From the NCBI GenBank assembly GCA_932294355.1, contig OW028737.1:30418860-30482859 (forward strand): a stretch of DNA of 64,000 nt, read 5' to 3'. The notes beneath the pieces are model-generated. The model was not told the origin of the DNA, ran no database searches, and was given only the letters and a program-made list of their open reading frames with translations. This document shows positions 55,133-64,000 of this stretch, piece after piece (within the stretch, counting starts at the first letter, position 1; each line of letters begins with the position of its first letter). Source of the DNA: Aporophyla lueneburgensis (Eukaryota > Arthropoda > Insecta > Lepidoptera > Noctuidae). Made by a program: the position numbers and the translations under genes.

Positions 55133-55219
55133 GAAACACGCTCACGCCGCACGGCTCACAACTATAGCAAAAAGTGTCGTTACAACTTTTGGCCTTAATT
55201 TTTTCCACCTAGCCCCCTT
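54830..55219. other. No gene; simple repeats
   Basis: A (GA)n then (CAGA)n microsatellite lies at about 55101-55132. Otherwise nothing is recognised. Confidence 0.45.
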
Positions 55220-55498
55220 TCACAACGCGCGATAAGGAATTTCGTTGCAAAAAAAAAAAGATTTATGATGATTATTCACTATTACGTTTAAAATGCTGTC
55301 GGTGCTCCCCCGAATCCTTCGTATCAGGGCTGCTGTTCTTTGTTGCATAATAGCTTGAAAGCTATCTGTATCTGCTTCAGCAAATATGCCCGATGCGCTA
55401 CAGAGCCGCGGAAGCCCCAACCGCACCCTAAAAGCGTTATTGTACTGTACATGACTAACGTTGTTGGTATTGTTGATCAAACTGACACACTGCGTCAA
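55220..55498 (-). pseudogene. LINE C-terminal fragment (YNNAFR / FAEA motif)
   Basis: The frame includes VQYNNAFRVRLGLPRLCSAS and IFAEADTDSFQAIMQQRTAA then LIRRIRGSTDS, the same protein end as 17005-17356. Upstream coding sequence (reading towards 55600) is broken. Confidence 0.65.
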
Positions 55499-55605
55499 TT
55501 TGCCGTGTTATAATCTTTTCATTCACTCTTTTGAAGGTCCGATAGGCAATCACTCCATGTCCATTATTTATATCAACCAAAATGTACCCACTGCTGGAAC
55601 AGGGC

Positions 55606-56742
55606 GCCCACACCGGTGCCCCGTAGAGGGTCATGGACCGCACGATCCCCGTGTAGAGCCTCCGGCAGGAGGCGTTTGGACCCCCCAGGAGCCGCTTTAA
55701 GGCAGCCCCAGCCCGATCCAGTCTGGGAGCCAAACGTCGGAAGCGCTCGACGAAGTTCCACCGGCTATCGAGGACAAGTCCCAGGTACTTCATCGTCGAC
55801 TCGACGCCGATGTGAACCCCTCCCACCGTGAGTTGGGAACCCGCAGGTGGCGCGTTCCGAGGACCATGAAAACCCATGGCCTCGGACTTGTGCAATGTCA
55901 CCTCGAGTCCCAATTGCCGGATCCTATCGACGATTGTCGCAACCCCGCGTGTCATAAGTTTGGCCACCGCCTCGTGCGACCTCCCTTGCGCCAGGACAAG
56001 CGTGTCATCAGCGTAGCAAACTACGCCGACGCCGCTAGGGAGGTCGGCGCGCAGCACCCAGTCGTACCCAATGTCCCACAGATGCGGCCCCAAGACCGAT
56101 CCCTGTGGGACACCACACGACATCTCTTGCCGGTTCCAGTCTCCCTGGTGACTGGGGTAGATGACGGCTCTATCCGTCAAGTAAGCCTCGACTACGCGAC
56201 AGAGGTAGGTCGGCATCCGGTGATACCGGAGTGCCTCCCTAATGCAACTCCAGGACAGGGTATTAAAGGCGTTGGCGATGTCTAGAGACACCGCCAAGAC
56301 GACCCCACCCCGGGCCACTGCATCCCCCGTCGTGAGGGCTCGCACGCGCATGATGGCGTCCACCGTAGAGCGCCCCTTGCGGAAACCGAACTGGCTGTCC
56401 GCCAAATCCGGCCCCTCCCGCGCCAGCCACCCAACGAGGCGGTCTGCAATTACCCTTCCCAAGAGCTTGCCCACCTCGTCGAGCAGCACGATGGGCCGGT
56501 AAGCGGACGGAGAGTCCGCTGGGCGCCCCGGCTTCTTAATGAGGACCGTCTTCCAACGAAGTGGGAACTGGCCCCTCTCCAAACATGCGCTTAGGAGCCC
56601 CCTGAGTCGAGGCCCGAGAGCCTCTAAGGCCAGGACCCAGGCTTTGCCAGGCAAGCTGTCGGGTCCTGGGGTGGTATTTTTGGCATTTAGCCGAAGTACC
56701 GCCACTCTCAACTCTACCTCGGTCACCTCTGGAGCATGGGGT
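55606..56742 (-). pseudogene. Internal R1 fragment: reverse-transcriptase domain only
   Basis: The minus strand encodes the ORF2 segment from TEVELRVAVLRLNAKNTTPG through YGFRKGRST-like and VVCYADDTLVLAQGRS to SMTLYGAPVWAP, about 95 percent like the full-length copy by eye. It lacks the endonuclease, the C-terminal zinc knuckle and the 3' UTR, so it did not arrive by ordinary 5'-truncated retrotransposition. A 9-nt gap relative to the full copy removes GKL before VLIKKPGRP. Downstream codons are unrelated DNA. Confidence 0.85.
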
Positions 56743-57055
56743 GCTTGATGTCAATTCAAAAATACCTCAAAAGGCTCCCACGGTTTTCTATCAAAGCGTG
56801 ATTTTCAGTTTTATGAATTAAAATTTTTTTTTTCAACCAATCTTTTGAAAATTTTAAATTTCCCTCTCAGACAACAAACTTCGTGACTATTACAACTACC
56901 ACACAGAAACGTTCGCAATATGAGCAAATATTTCTTTGTTTATTTACTCGTGAACGTCTGCCTAAGTGCCTGTAACGTAGATGGAAACGTCTATACAATT
57001 CCCTTTAGGTCTTGATTGGGCTATGTATCAAGTGTACCAAAGTGCCTAATACCGT
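56743..57055. other. No gene seen
   Basis: AT-rich sequence between two LINE fragments. Confidence 0.4.
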
Positions 57056-59211
57056 CTTCGAGAAAGCCTAGTTCTTCTAAAGACCCTGGAAAGACTGCGA
57101 CAGGGAGCTGAGGGACGGCGCTCTGAAAACCCTACCGTTGCACGGTAACCAGCATGCATACAGCTCGGGTAAGTCCACCGAATCGGCGCTTCATCTGGTA
57201 GTTAGCCAGATAGAGGAAGCGATACATCAGAAAGGGACCTGCCTGGGCACTTTCATAGACATTGAAGGAGCCTTCGACAAAACAAACTTCTCCAGCATCA
57301 GCAGCGCCCTCTCCAGACATGGAGTTCAACAGGTACTCATAGACTGGATCACAAACATGTTAAGCAAGCGCGTGGTTCGCCTAGAGGATGAGCAGCAGCT
57401 GGCCATGATTGCCAGAGGCTGCCCCCAAGGAGGGGTGCTGTCACCCCTTCTATGGAATTTGGTGATTAACTAATTAATTGCCAGACTCAATGCCAATCAT
57501 TACTACACAATAGATTATGCGGACGACCTCGCCATCCTTGTCTCAGGGAAGGTGACGAGCACGATTTTTAACCTCACCCAACAAGCACTACGTATCGTAG
57601 AGAGATGGTGCAGTGAATATGACCTCTCAGTGAACCCCACTAAAACGGAGCTAGTCATGTTCGCTCATAAACGAGCTTTAGGCCCCTTCCGCCTACCGAA
57701 ATTGTTCAATACAAAACTTCAACTGGCCAACGAAGTCAAGTACCTCGGGGTCATTCTTGACAGTAAGTTAAACTGGAGTAACCATTTAGACAGTAAACTA
57801 AACAGGGCCTGCATCACATTCTGGCAATGCAGGAAAATGATAGGTAAGAAGTGGGGCCTATCCCCCAAAATCATACTTTGGCTGTACACCGCAGTAATCC
57901 GACCCATGATCACCTACGGGGCTGTGGTCTGGTGGCCCCGCACCAAGCTTATTACAGCCTGCAACAAACTGCAACGCATGCAAAGACTAGCCTGCATGGC
58001 GGTCACGGGCTGCATTAGGACTACTCCGACTGCAGCCATGGAAGCCATGCTGGGACTACCACCGCTCCACCTGTTCATACAGCAGGAAGCCACGATGGCG
58101 GCGGCGCGTCTGAACGCAACTAACCTCTGGAGGAAGAGAGACACACAACACACCGCGCTGCTTAAGGAACTCAACAATGAGTTCCCCATTACTGAAGCTA
58201 TAATGGACCGGGTGCCTAAACAATTCATTTTTGATAAAAAATACAGAATCCAGCTGCACGAAGATCGCCGATGTGAGGGTTTGCGCCCCACTGAGCTGCG
58301 CATCTTCACGGACGGATCAAAAACAGACAGTGGCACAGGTGCTGGAGTCTTCTCGCAGGACTTCAACATACATATAGCCACACCATTAGGAGTTCACAAC
58401 ACAGTGTTCCAGGCGGAATGCATTGGGATCACTCTTGCCGCCTCAGCCATCATGGCCAGGGCAGTTAAAGACCACTCGATCCGCATACTCTCAGACAGTA
58501 TGGCTGTTCTGCAAGCGCTGGACAGTCACTCGATTGATTCTGGGTTAATATACGAGTGCCACCAGCGCCTCAACCAGGTGGGTAGCCTCAATAATATAAC
58601 CATTCAGTGGATAAAAGGACACAGCGGTTCGCTTGGTAACGATGCCGCCGATGAACTTGCCAGAAGGGGGTCGAGCATGACACCGGTGGGACCAGAACCC
58701 ATCGCGCCACTCCCCTTTGGGTTTCTACGCTCTCTGGTAAGAAAACGTACCAGGGATCTACACTTTAAGCAATGGGTGGACCAAAATGATTGCAGGCAGG
58801 CCAAGGAGGCTTTACCTACCATCGATGCCCGACTCACAAAACAGGTCCTTTGGCTAGACAAACGACAGCTGCGTATGGTTACAGCAGCAATAACTGGCCA
58901 TGGGTCGTTTAATAAACATCTATTTGTCATAGGAGCTACAGACAGTCCGCTGTGCAGGGCCTGCATTGAGGACGACGAGACAGCAGCGCACGTGCTTCTA
59001 AACTGCCCGGCGATCGCCACATACAGGGCCAAGTACTTCGGTAACCCAGGTACCCTACGTGAGATAGTCAGCAACATCAAGGCGTTGCTGGCCTTTCTCG
59101 AGGAGCTGGGGTGGATCGAATAACCGATTTCCCACCCGTACGCAAAATACGCGCTCAGACGTGGAGTTGCGGAAACCAGCCCGTTCTACCTATTACCTAT
59201 TACCTATTATG
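57056..59211 (+). mobile_element. 5'-truncated LINE with reverse transcriptase and RNase H (I-group-like)
   Basis: It begins in the reverse-transcriptase fingers (a degraded LVLLKTLERL-like block) and ends in a tail of three TACCTAT units at 59187-59207. Coding parts are 57138-57473 and 57474-59123 in one frame, separated by a single TAA. A 3' tail of short tandem repeats instead of poly(A) is typical of some I-group elements. Clade placement is tentative. Confidence 0.8.
57138..59123 (+). pseudogene. Reverse transcriptase / RNase H polyprotein, one in-frame stop
   Basis: Reverse-transcriptase blocks are HAYSSGKSTESALH, FIDIEGAFDKT, GCPQGGVLSPLLWN and YADDLAILVSG. The TAA at 57471-57473 falls just before the YADD strand. 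RNase H follows with catalytic Asp (FTDGSKTDSG), Glu (FQAECIGITLA), Asp (ILSDSMAVLQAL) and GHSGSLGNDAADELARRG. A C-terminal Cys-His cluster is CRACIEDDETAAHVLLNC. An apparent frameshift near 57097 separates the upstream fingers. Apart from these lesions the 1.9 kb is open, so the copy is not very old. Confidence 0.85.
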
Positions 59212-59344
59212 CTAAGCCGTCATTTTTGTATTACGAACTTTACCCAAATCGAAATAAAGTTGGAAATGCATAAACCAGCTCGGAGCTTTAGGCTAGAACT
59301 AAAATTGGCTTCCACAGCGCTAGAATGAAATGAATGAATGAAAA

Positions 59345-59645
59345 ATGAATAGTGTGTGACTTCACTATTGGTTTGAGCACTCCGAAAACTATAAAAATAA
59401 CACTCATGATGAAATATTTTAAGATTTTCGAAGCTGCTCATCATAGATTTTCATTTAGCCTCACTATCAGCTTCAAAATCCTCGATAACTATGAAAACAA
59501 CACCTATGTTGCAAAATATGAAAATTATTGCAGCCGCCATCTTAGATTTCAATTTAGACCTCACTATCAACTTCAGCACCCTCCAAAACCTTAAAAATTA
59601 TTTCACTCTCTCTATGTCTCTTTCTCGTATACATAAAAAATAAAT
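59345..59645 (+). repeat. Diverged tandem-unit repeat D, copy 2
   Basis: Units share 'cactatcagcttc', 'taactatgaaaacaacacct' and 'gcagccgccatcttagattt', as in 32715-33000. The exit 'ctctctatgtctctttctcg' is also shared. Confidence 0.55.
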
Positions 59646-59935
59646 ACACATCGAGCTTTTTCCATGACGTGACGATTTCTACTATATTACTTCTACCGCA
59701 TGCTGCGTTGAAAAACTTTTCCCAAAAACAGAAGGGTGCACTTACACAGTTGATTAAGTACAACACTGGTCGAGTGCTACACAAGACATTTTAGCTTTAA
59801 GTTAAATCTAAATTGAATTTCAAAATTGAACCAACAAGCGTCGTTGTAATAAAAAAAAAACTTTTTTTATTCGTATTGCGACTCGAGGTTGTGGAATCAT
59901 CGCGGATGAATACAGAGTTTGTGGAGGTGGTATTA

Positions 59936-60601
59936 TCTTCTTAATATAATTATATAAATTATGCGTCACGTTGTTTGTCCGGGATGGACTCCTAAACTAC
60001 TTAACCGTTTGTAATAAAATTTGCACACCATGTGCAATTTGATTCAACTTAAAAGATAGGATAGTTTTTATCTCAGTTACTGATCTCAATATTTGCAAAT
60101 TAAATGTATTTTTATAGGAAAATGTGTGTGTTCATTGGTTAGTCCTATGAATTCCTAACAGATAGCGTGGGTTTCAATTTCTAGATAATCTTCTTTACAT
60201 GCTTAGATCTTTTAACCCTAGAAAACTAAACTATTTTCGTTGTTACATGGATACTAAACATTCGTCGAACCGACTACGCCAAATAAAATACATTTTTGGA
60301 AAAGTATTTATTAATCACAAGAACTTCTGACATTAGTATATTCTTTGGATCATAATTAAACAAAAAAATATCAAAACAGTAATTAAGAACTAGTCCACCC
60401 AGCCACACCATTTATCGATGTTCACCTAGAAATACACGAACACGAAAATCGCGGGTAGGTGGGTCGTCGAACGGACGAATGTTTAGTTATCAAGGGTTAA
60501 ACTACGCAAAGGATTTAACACGGTTTTCACCAATAGACAGGGTGAATCAAGAGGGAGGTTTGTAAGTATAATACGCGAGCGAAGCCGCTGGAAAAAGCTA
60601 G
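59936..60601 (+). mobile_element. 666-bp Helitron of a second family
   Basis: It starts TCTTCTTAATATAATTATAT after A (59935), contains 'gcgtcacgttgtttgtccgg', and ends 'gcgagcgaagccgctggaaa' then AAGCTAG before T (60602). It has a different 5' sequence but a similar 3' terminus to the small Helitrons. It has no ORF. Confidence 0.75.
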
Positions 60602-60794
60602 TTGTAATAGGCTTTTTAAATTAGTTCTAAAATAAAAATCAGTTTTAATAATTTTACTTTGATAATTAATTATATGAAGTATACAACTCGACAGGCATTT
60701 TTGCAAAGCAAACTCGTGTAAAAGTTCAGAATGATTGACCTAAGTTGGGTTATTGACTTAAGACTTATTGGTCTAATCGTCGTACTATTCACCA

Positions 60795-60945
60795 TTTCAG
60801 CCATAAGATGTCCACTGCTGGATTTAGGCCTCCCCCAATTTGGGGAGCTTTGCCATAATCGCCACGCTTGGCAGGCGGGTTGGCGATCGCAGTATGGTGG
60901 TAAAATGCATAGAGAACGCTGCTGCCCATTCTCTAGGGTTTTGAC
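60795..60945 (-). repeat. Family 1 retroposon fragment
   Basis: 'cagccataagatgtccactg', 'ctttgccataatcgccacgc' and 'ggcgatcgcagtatggtggt' form the inverse of 1363-1568. Confidence 0.7.
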
Positions 60946-61249
60946 GCATTTGGTGCACATCTCAACTTGTAAATGCAATTAGGTTGCAGCTCGTCAAAAT
61001 GTTATTGGGTTTTTGTATCAGGATATTTTCTCAGTAGCAGTCTGGAGTCTGAATTTGTGGCAAAGTTTGTGTGAGATTATTTAGGTCCAAACCAAAAATC
61101 AACATTACCTGTTGCAATAGGGAATATACATATAATTTAATCAAATTGATCAAACTGTTTCATTTAATAAAAAAAAAACATTGCATAGGAGACAAGAAAC
61201 AAATTGTTATATTTAAAAAATAGTAATTTATTAGTTTTACAATTTCTTA
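60946..61249. other. No gene seen
   Basis: AT-rich sequence. A poly(A)-signal-like AATAAA belonging to the next entry (minus strand) lies near 61228. Confidence 0.4.
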
Positions 61250-61435
61250 TTTTATGCTACGTTTTTCTGATGGAACTGAATGCAAGGTCGAAACGCCACC
61301 TGCTCGTAAATGCCGGATGTGACCTCAAAATCGAATCTCACCTCAACCTCGAATCTTATCTTAGCAAATAATTTGAACTTAAGCTTGTAGGTAGATACGA
61401 TTTCTGTTAGAATAAAACACAAATAATAATTTAAT
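61250..61435 (-). CDS. Candidate terminal exon
   Basis: A splice-acceptor-like 'ttgtgttttattctaacag' on the minus strand precedes a frame reading IVSTYKLKFKLFAKIRFEVE then VRFDFEVTSGIYEQVAFRPC, with the stop near 61252. AATAAA follows about 30 bp later. The alternating hydrophobic pattern looks like a beta-rich protein end. The upstream exon (possibly AKVPYKLVNALSVLVPN at about 61437-61497) does not join in phase with the donor I can see, so the gene model is incomplete. I do not recognise the protein. Confidence 0.35.
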
Positions 61436-61598
61436 TTATACTTATGATTTGGAACTAAAACAGAAAGGGCATTGACTAACTTGTATGGGACTTTGGCCAC
61501 TTATAAACAAACAGTTCAGCTAATAATATATGATTGATTTAATAGTTCATATCAGTAAGAATGCCAATATAAACCTAGTTTTGTATCAAGATTTATAT

Positions 61599-61817
61599 TT
61601 AGATAATTTTTAACATTTTATTGAAATTGGTTATGCATGAAATAAAACTTGCTATAGATGTGCCAGGTTCATCATAAATACAAGGTTCAGGGTCCATGGA
61701 AGTGCCGGGGTCATCAAGAATCGGAATCCATTTAGAAACAGCCAAAGTAATTGCAATAAAAGTTACAAAAACAACACTCACGATGCAAAAAAAAACAAAG
61801 TGAATGATAACTGTCAT
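61599..61817 (-). CDS. Candidate small membrane protein or first exon
   Basis: This is a 72-codon frame from ATG. Residues 3-27 are strongly hydrophobic (VIIHFVFFCIVSVVFVTFIA), a signal peptide or anchor. The rest contains two related motifs, DDPGTSMDPEP and DEPGTSI. It could stand alone or be the first exon of the gene ending at 61250. The hydrophobic run might also be an AT-composition artefact. Confidence 0.3.
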   Translation of the reverse strand: MTVIIHFVFFCIVSVVFVTFIAITLAVSKWIPILDDPGTSMDPEPCIYDEPGTSIASFISCITNFNKMLKII

Positions 61818-62012
61818 TTCGACAAAACTAACACAACATTTTTAAAGCATTGTGTTGCCAAATAAAAAAAAGATAATTGTATCGATACATATAGAATCGA
61901 TTATTGTTTTATACGTTCTTCAAGTATTGATATAATGCACTCTTCAGTTTATCATTTTTATGTCTTTAATCATTTATATCGTATATTAGTACTTTTTTAA
62001 TAATATGATTAA

Positions 62013-62213
62013 ATGAAAACGGCGTTAAATACATTGGAGAGATTACCCTACAGTTTAAATCGATTTGAATTTATTGTTAATGCAGTTTTTGTTCGGCAAC
62101 ACTGGAGTCAAATTCAAAGCCAAAGACTTGGTCAAATCATATTAAATACCAAACAAAAAGATTTTTTTACAGTGCATATTCACACAAAGTTATTAGCATC
62201 AGATATTTACTAA
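62013..62213 (+). CDS. Candidate small ORF, 66 codons
   Basis: It starts MKTALNTLERLPYSLNRFEF and continues VNAVFVRQHWSQIQSQRLGQ. The balanced, helix-like composition is unlike its AT-rich flanks. It is divergent from 61599-61817 with 195 bp between starts, which could be a shared promoter. It is not recognised. Confidence 0.25.
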   Translation: MKTALNTLERLPYSLNRFEFIVNAVFVRQHWSQIQSQRLGQIILNTKQKDFFTVHIHTKLLASDIY

Positions 62214-62267
62214 AATAGAATTAAAATTATAGGTAAATTACATTTTTGTATAGCAGCGTGTTTAAAA

Positions 62268-62506
62268 ATGGCCAACTCTGGACAATTCCCTTTTAGCAAA
62301 ACAGTGTCATGGAAAGTTATGTCACTACTTGGCCGCGACAATAACGCACGTTTGAACTGTAGTAGAAAATTATTTAACTTTTATTTTGAGCAACAAGCAG
62401 TACTAAAATTTGACTTTAATACTTTTCTTGGGTTTATATTAACGTGCATCATTATAGAGAAAAAAATGCATGCATATTACCTATTCAGAAAACGCAGGTC
62501 TTTGAT
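62268..62506 (+). CDS. Candidate ORF start, runs into an RTE tail
   Basis: The frame begins MANSGQFPFSKTVSWKVMSL then LGRDNNARLNCSRKLFNFYF. It remains open into the (ATC)n end of the RTE fragment, where the reading is no longer meaningful. It is not recognised. It could be an exon whose end is hidden or destroyed. Confidence 0.25.
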
Positions 62507-63270
62507 CATCATCATCATCATCATCATCATTTCAGCCGAAAGACGTTCAGCGCTGGACATAAGCCTCCCCCAAGCACCGCCACTTCCACTGTTCTGTGCT
62601 TCTCGCATCCAACGTAATCCTGCGGCCTACACCAGGTCATCGGTTCATCTTGTTCCCACAACATGCTTCCCGCTCCCGGCCTTCCAACGCTACGTCTTCC
62701 AGTACGCGGTCGCCACTCCAGAACCTTCCGACCCCATCGGCCATCTGTTCTGCTAGCAATATGCCCTGCCCACTGCCACTTAAGTTTGGCAATACTTCAG
62801 GCTATGTCGGTTACCTTGGTTTTCCTACGGAGCTCATCATTTCTGATTCGATCACGTAGGGAAACTCCAAGCATAGCCCTCTCCATTGCTCTTTGGGTGA
62901 CTTTTGGCCTTCTTATGAGGCCCATTGTAAGCGACCACGTCTCAGTGCTATATTATGTCAACACACACTGGCAACACATACTGGTCAAAGACTTTTGTCT
63001 TGAGACACGGCGGTAAGTGGGACGAAAAAATACTGCGTAGCTTCCCGAACGCCGCCCAGCCGAGTCCGATTCGACGATTGACCTCTTTCTCGAAGTCAGA
63101 CCTACCGAGGTCATCGAGCATTGTGCTGAGGTCCTCCATAGTCTCAGCCATGACTACTATATCGTCGGCAAATCGAAGGTGAGTGATGTACTCGCCATTG
63201 ATGTTGATGCCAGCCCCTTTCCAGTCCAGAACCTTGAAGATATCCTCCAGTGCAGGTCCTTGATAAGTTC
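62507..63270 (-). pseudogene. RTE-clade 3' fragment, minus strand
   Basis: Reading the minus strand, it starts near LEDIFKVLDWKGAGINING, passes LRFADDIVVMAETMEDLST and reaches NRRIGLGWAAFGKLRSIFSS then CLKTKVFDQYVLPV. It ends in 'cagcgctgaacgtctttcgg' and a (GAT)n tail at 62514-62530. The sequence MLDDLGRSDFEKEV joins two motifs normally about 60 residues apart, so there is an in-frame internal deletion. The later C-terminal codons are frameshifted. Confidence 0.8.
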
Positions 63271-64000
63271 AAAGATTGTCTGTAATAGTGTTCTGTAAGT
63301 GTCGCGGCCACATTGTTACGTCACTTACCACGGTACTGCTTTACTTACATTTCTTTTTTAAACCCAAATCATGTCAATTATAAAACCTACATTCTTTAAG
63401 ATGCCGCATCCACAACAAGACAGCATCCACAGTGTTAGAAAGCGACCGCGAGCGGCGAGTTGCTTCTTATAATTAGATTGCACTCCGCCACACCGCGGAA
63501 GGAAGGTGTTCAGAAAATTGCATAATTTATTTTATTTCAACGCAGTTTTACAAATAAAGTACTATGATTTATTAATGAGGATGACAAAAGTTAAAGTTTT
63601 ATGAATTTTGTTGAAGAATTCATTATGATAAAGGAAAAACAGTGGCCGCTATTTGAAAATTGAGAATTTTGCTTGTTTTTTTCTGTTATATGTATTTTCT
63701 GAGAGACATGAGCACCATGTGTCACCATCCTCTACCTAGGTGTATCCCCAACTATTTTGACGTCAATTTCCATAATTTACACATTTAATTTGATTTTTTT
63801 TTATTTCAATTTAATTTTCATACAACATATTAAATTTCAATACGTATAGATTGAAATTTAGTTCTTCTATGGAATTATGTGTGATTAAATAATAATCAAG
63901 TCCAAATTGTACATTGAAATAAATAAAAAAAATATAAAATAATTTCTCCGAGGTTTGGGAACAAGTTTGATGCCAAAATAATACTTCTTTTAATTGATCT
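63271..64000. other. No gene seen
   Basis: AT-rich sequence with no recognised feature. Confidence 0.4.

Noticed and set aside
62521..62756. Continuation of the 62268 frame
   Set aside because: From 62507 the sequence is a minus-strand RTE tail, so the plus-strand reading is meaningless.
1759..64000. CRISPR array
   Set aside because: No regularly spaced identical direct repeats; the DNA is eukaryotic in character.

Overview
The window looks like AT-rich, repeat-dominated nuclear DNA from an insect, most probably a moth or butterfly. This is inferred from the kinds of repeats present: R1-clade and RTE-clade non-LTR retrotransposons, a tRNA-derived SINE, several small Helitrons with TC...CTAG ends, and many short repeats ending in 'cagcagtgga...gatgatg'. 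I see no convincing conserved host gene. A few short candidate exons are listed with low confidence.

Layout. Positions 1-5833 hold short repeats: two copies of a 143-155 bp inverted-repeat element, a fold-back, an R1 3' tail, a Helitron end and LINE scraps. Positions 5850-11992 are a complete, minus-strand, GC-rich R1-clade element with two open ORFs. It is flanked by an exact target-site duplication of 14-16 bp and has a tail of about 35 A. Positions 12229-15000 are a nested insertion: an RTE element with an 11-bp duplication, plus a SINE piece, inside an old Helitron. Positions 15000-33480 are AT-rich DNA with six more 5'-truncated or internally deleted copies of the R1 family, SINEs, Helitrons and undescribed repeats. 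Positions 33482-46519 form one very large imperfect inverted repeat. Positions 46520-64000 contain more RTE ends, two R1 tails, an R1 reverse-transcriptase fragment, an RNase H-bearing LINE with a single in-frame stop, Helitrons, and a small candidate gene region near 61250-62400.

The most interesting structure is the 13-kb inverted repeat. Its arms are about 4.4 and 4.9 kb (the left arm measured without its insertion) and flank a 1.1-kb unique centre. Each arm holds about four diverged GC-rich subunits carrying X-box-like and GCGCATGCGC palindromes. Because the arms mirror each other, each arm serves as the empty site for insertions in the other. The left arm has gained a Helitron that was itself invaded by a 2138-bp fold-back element with a 9-bp duplication. 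The right arm has gained a 285-bp insert with a 9-bp duplication.

A second pattern concerns the R1 family. Five short copies are all truncated within about 10 nt of the same place, the far arm of a predicted 3'-UTR hairpin. This suggests either a structure-induced stop of reverse transcription or an emerging SINE-like derivative. The retroelements appear to work as a community: R1 and RTE supply enzymes, while SINEs and short repeats share an RTE-type 3' end and probably borrow its machinery.
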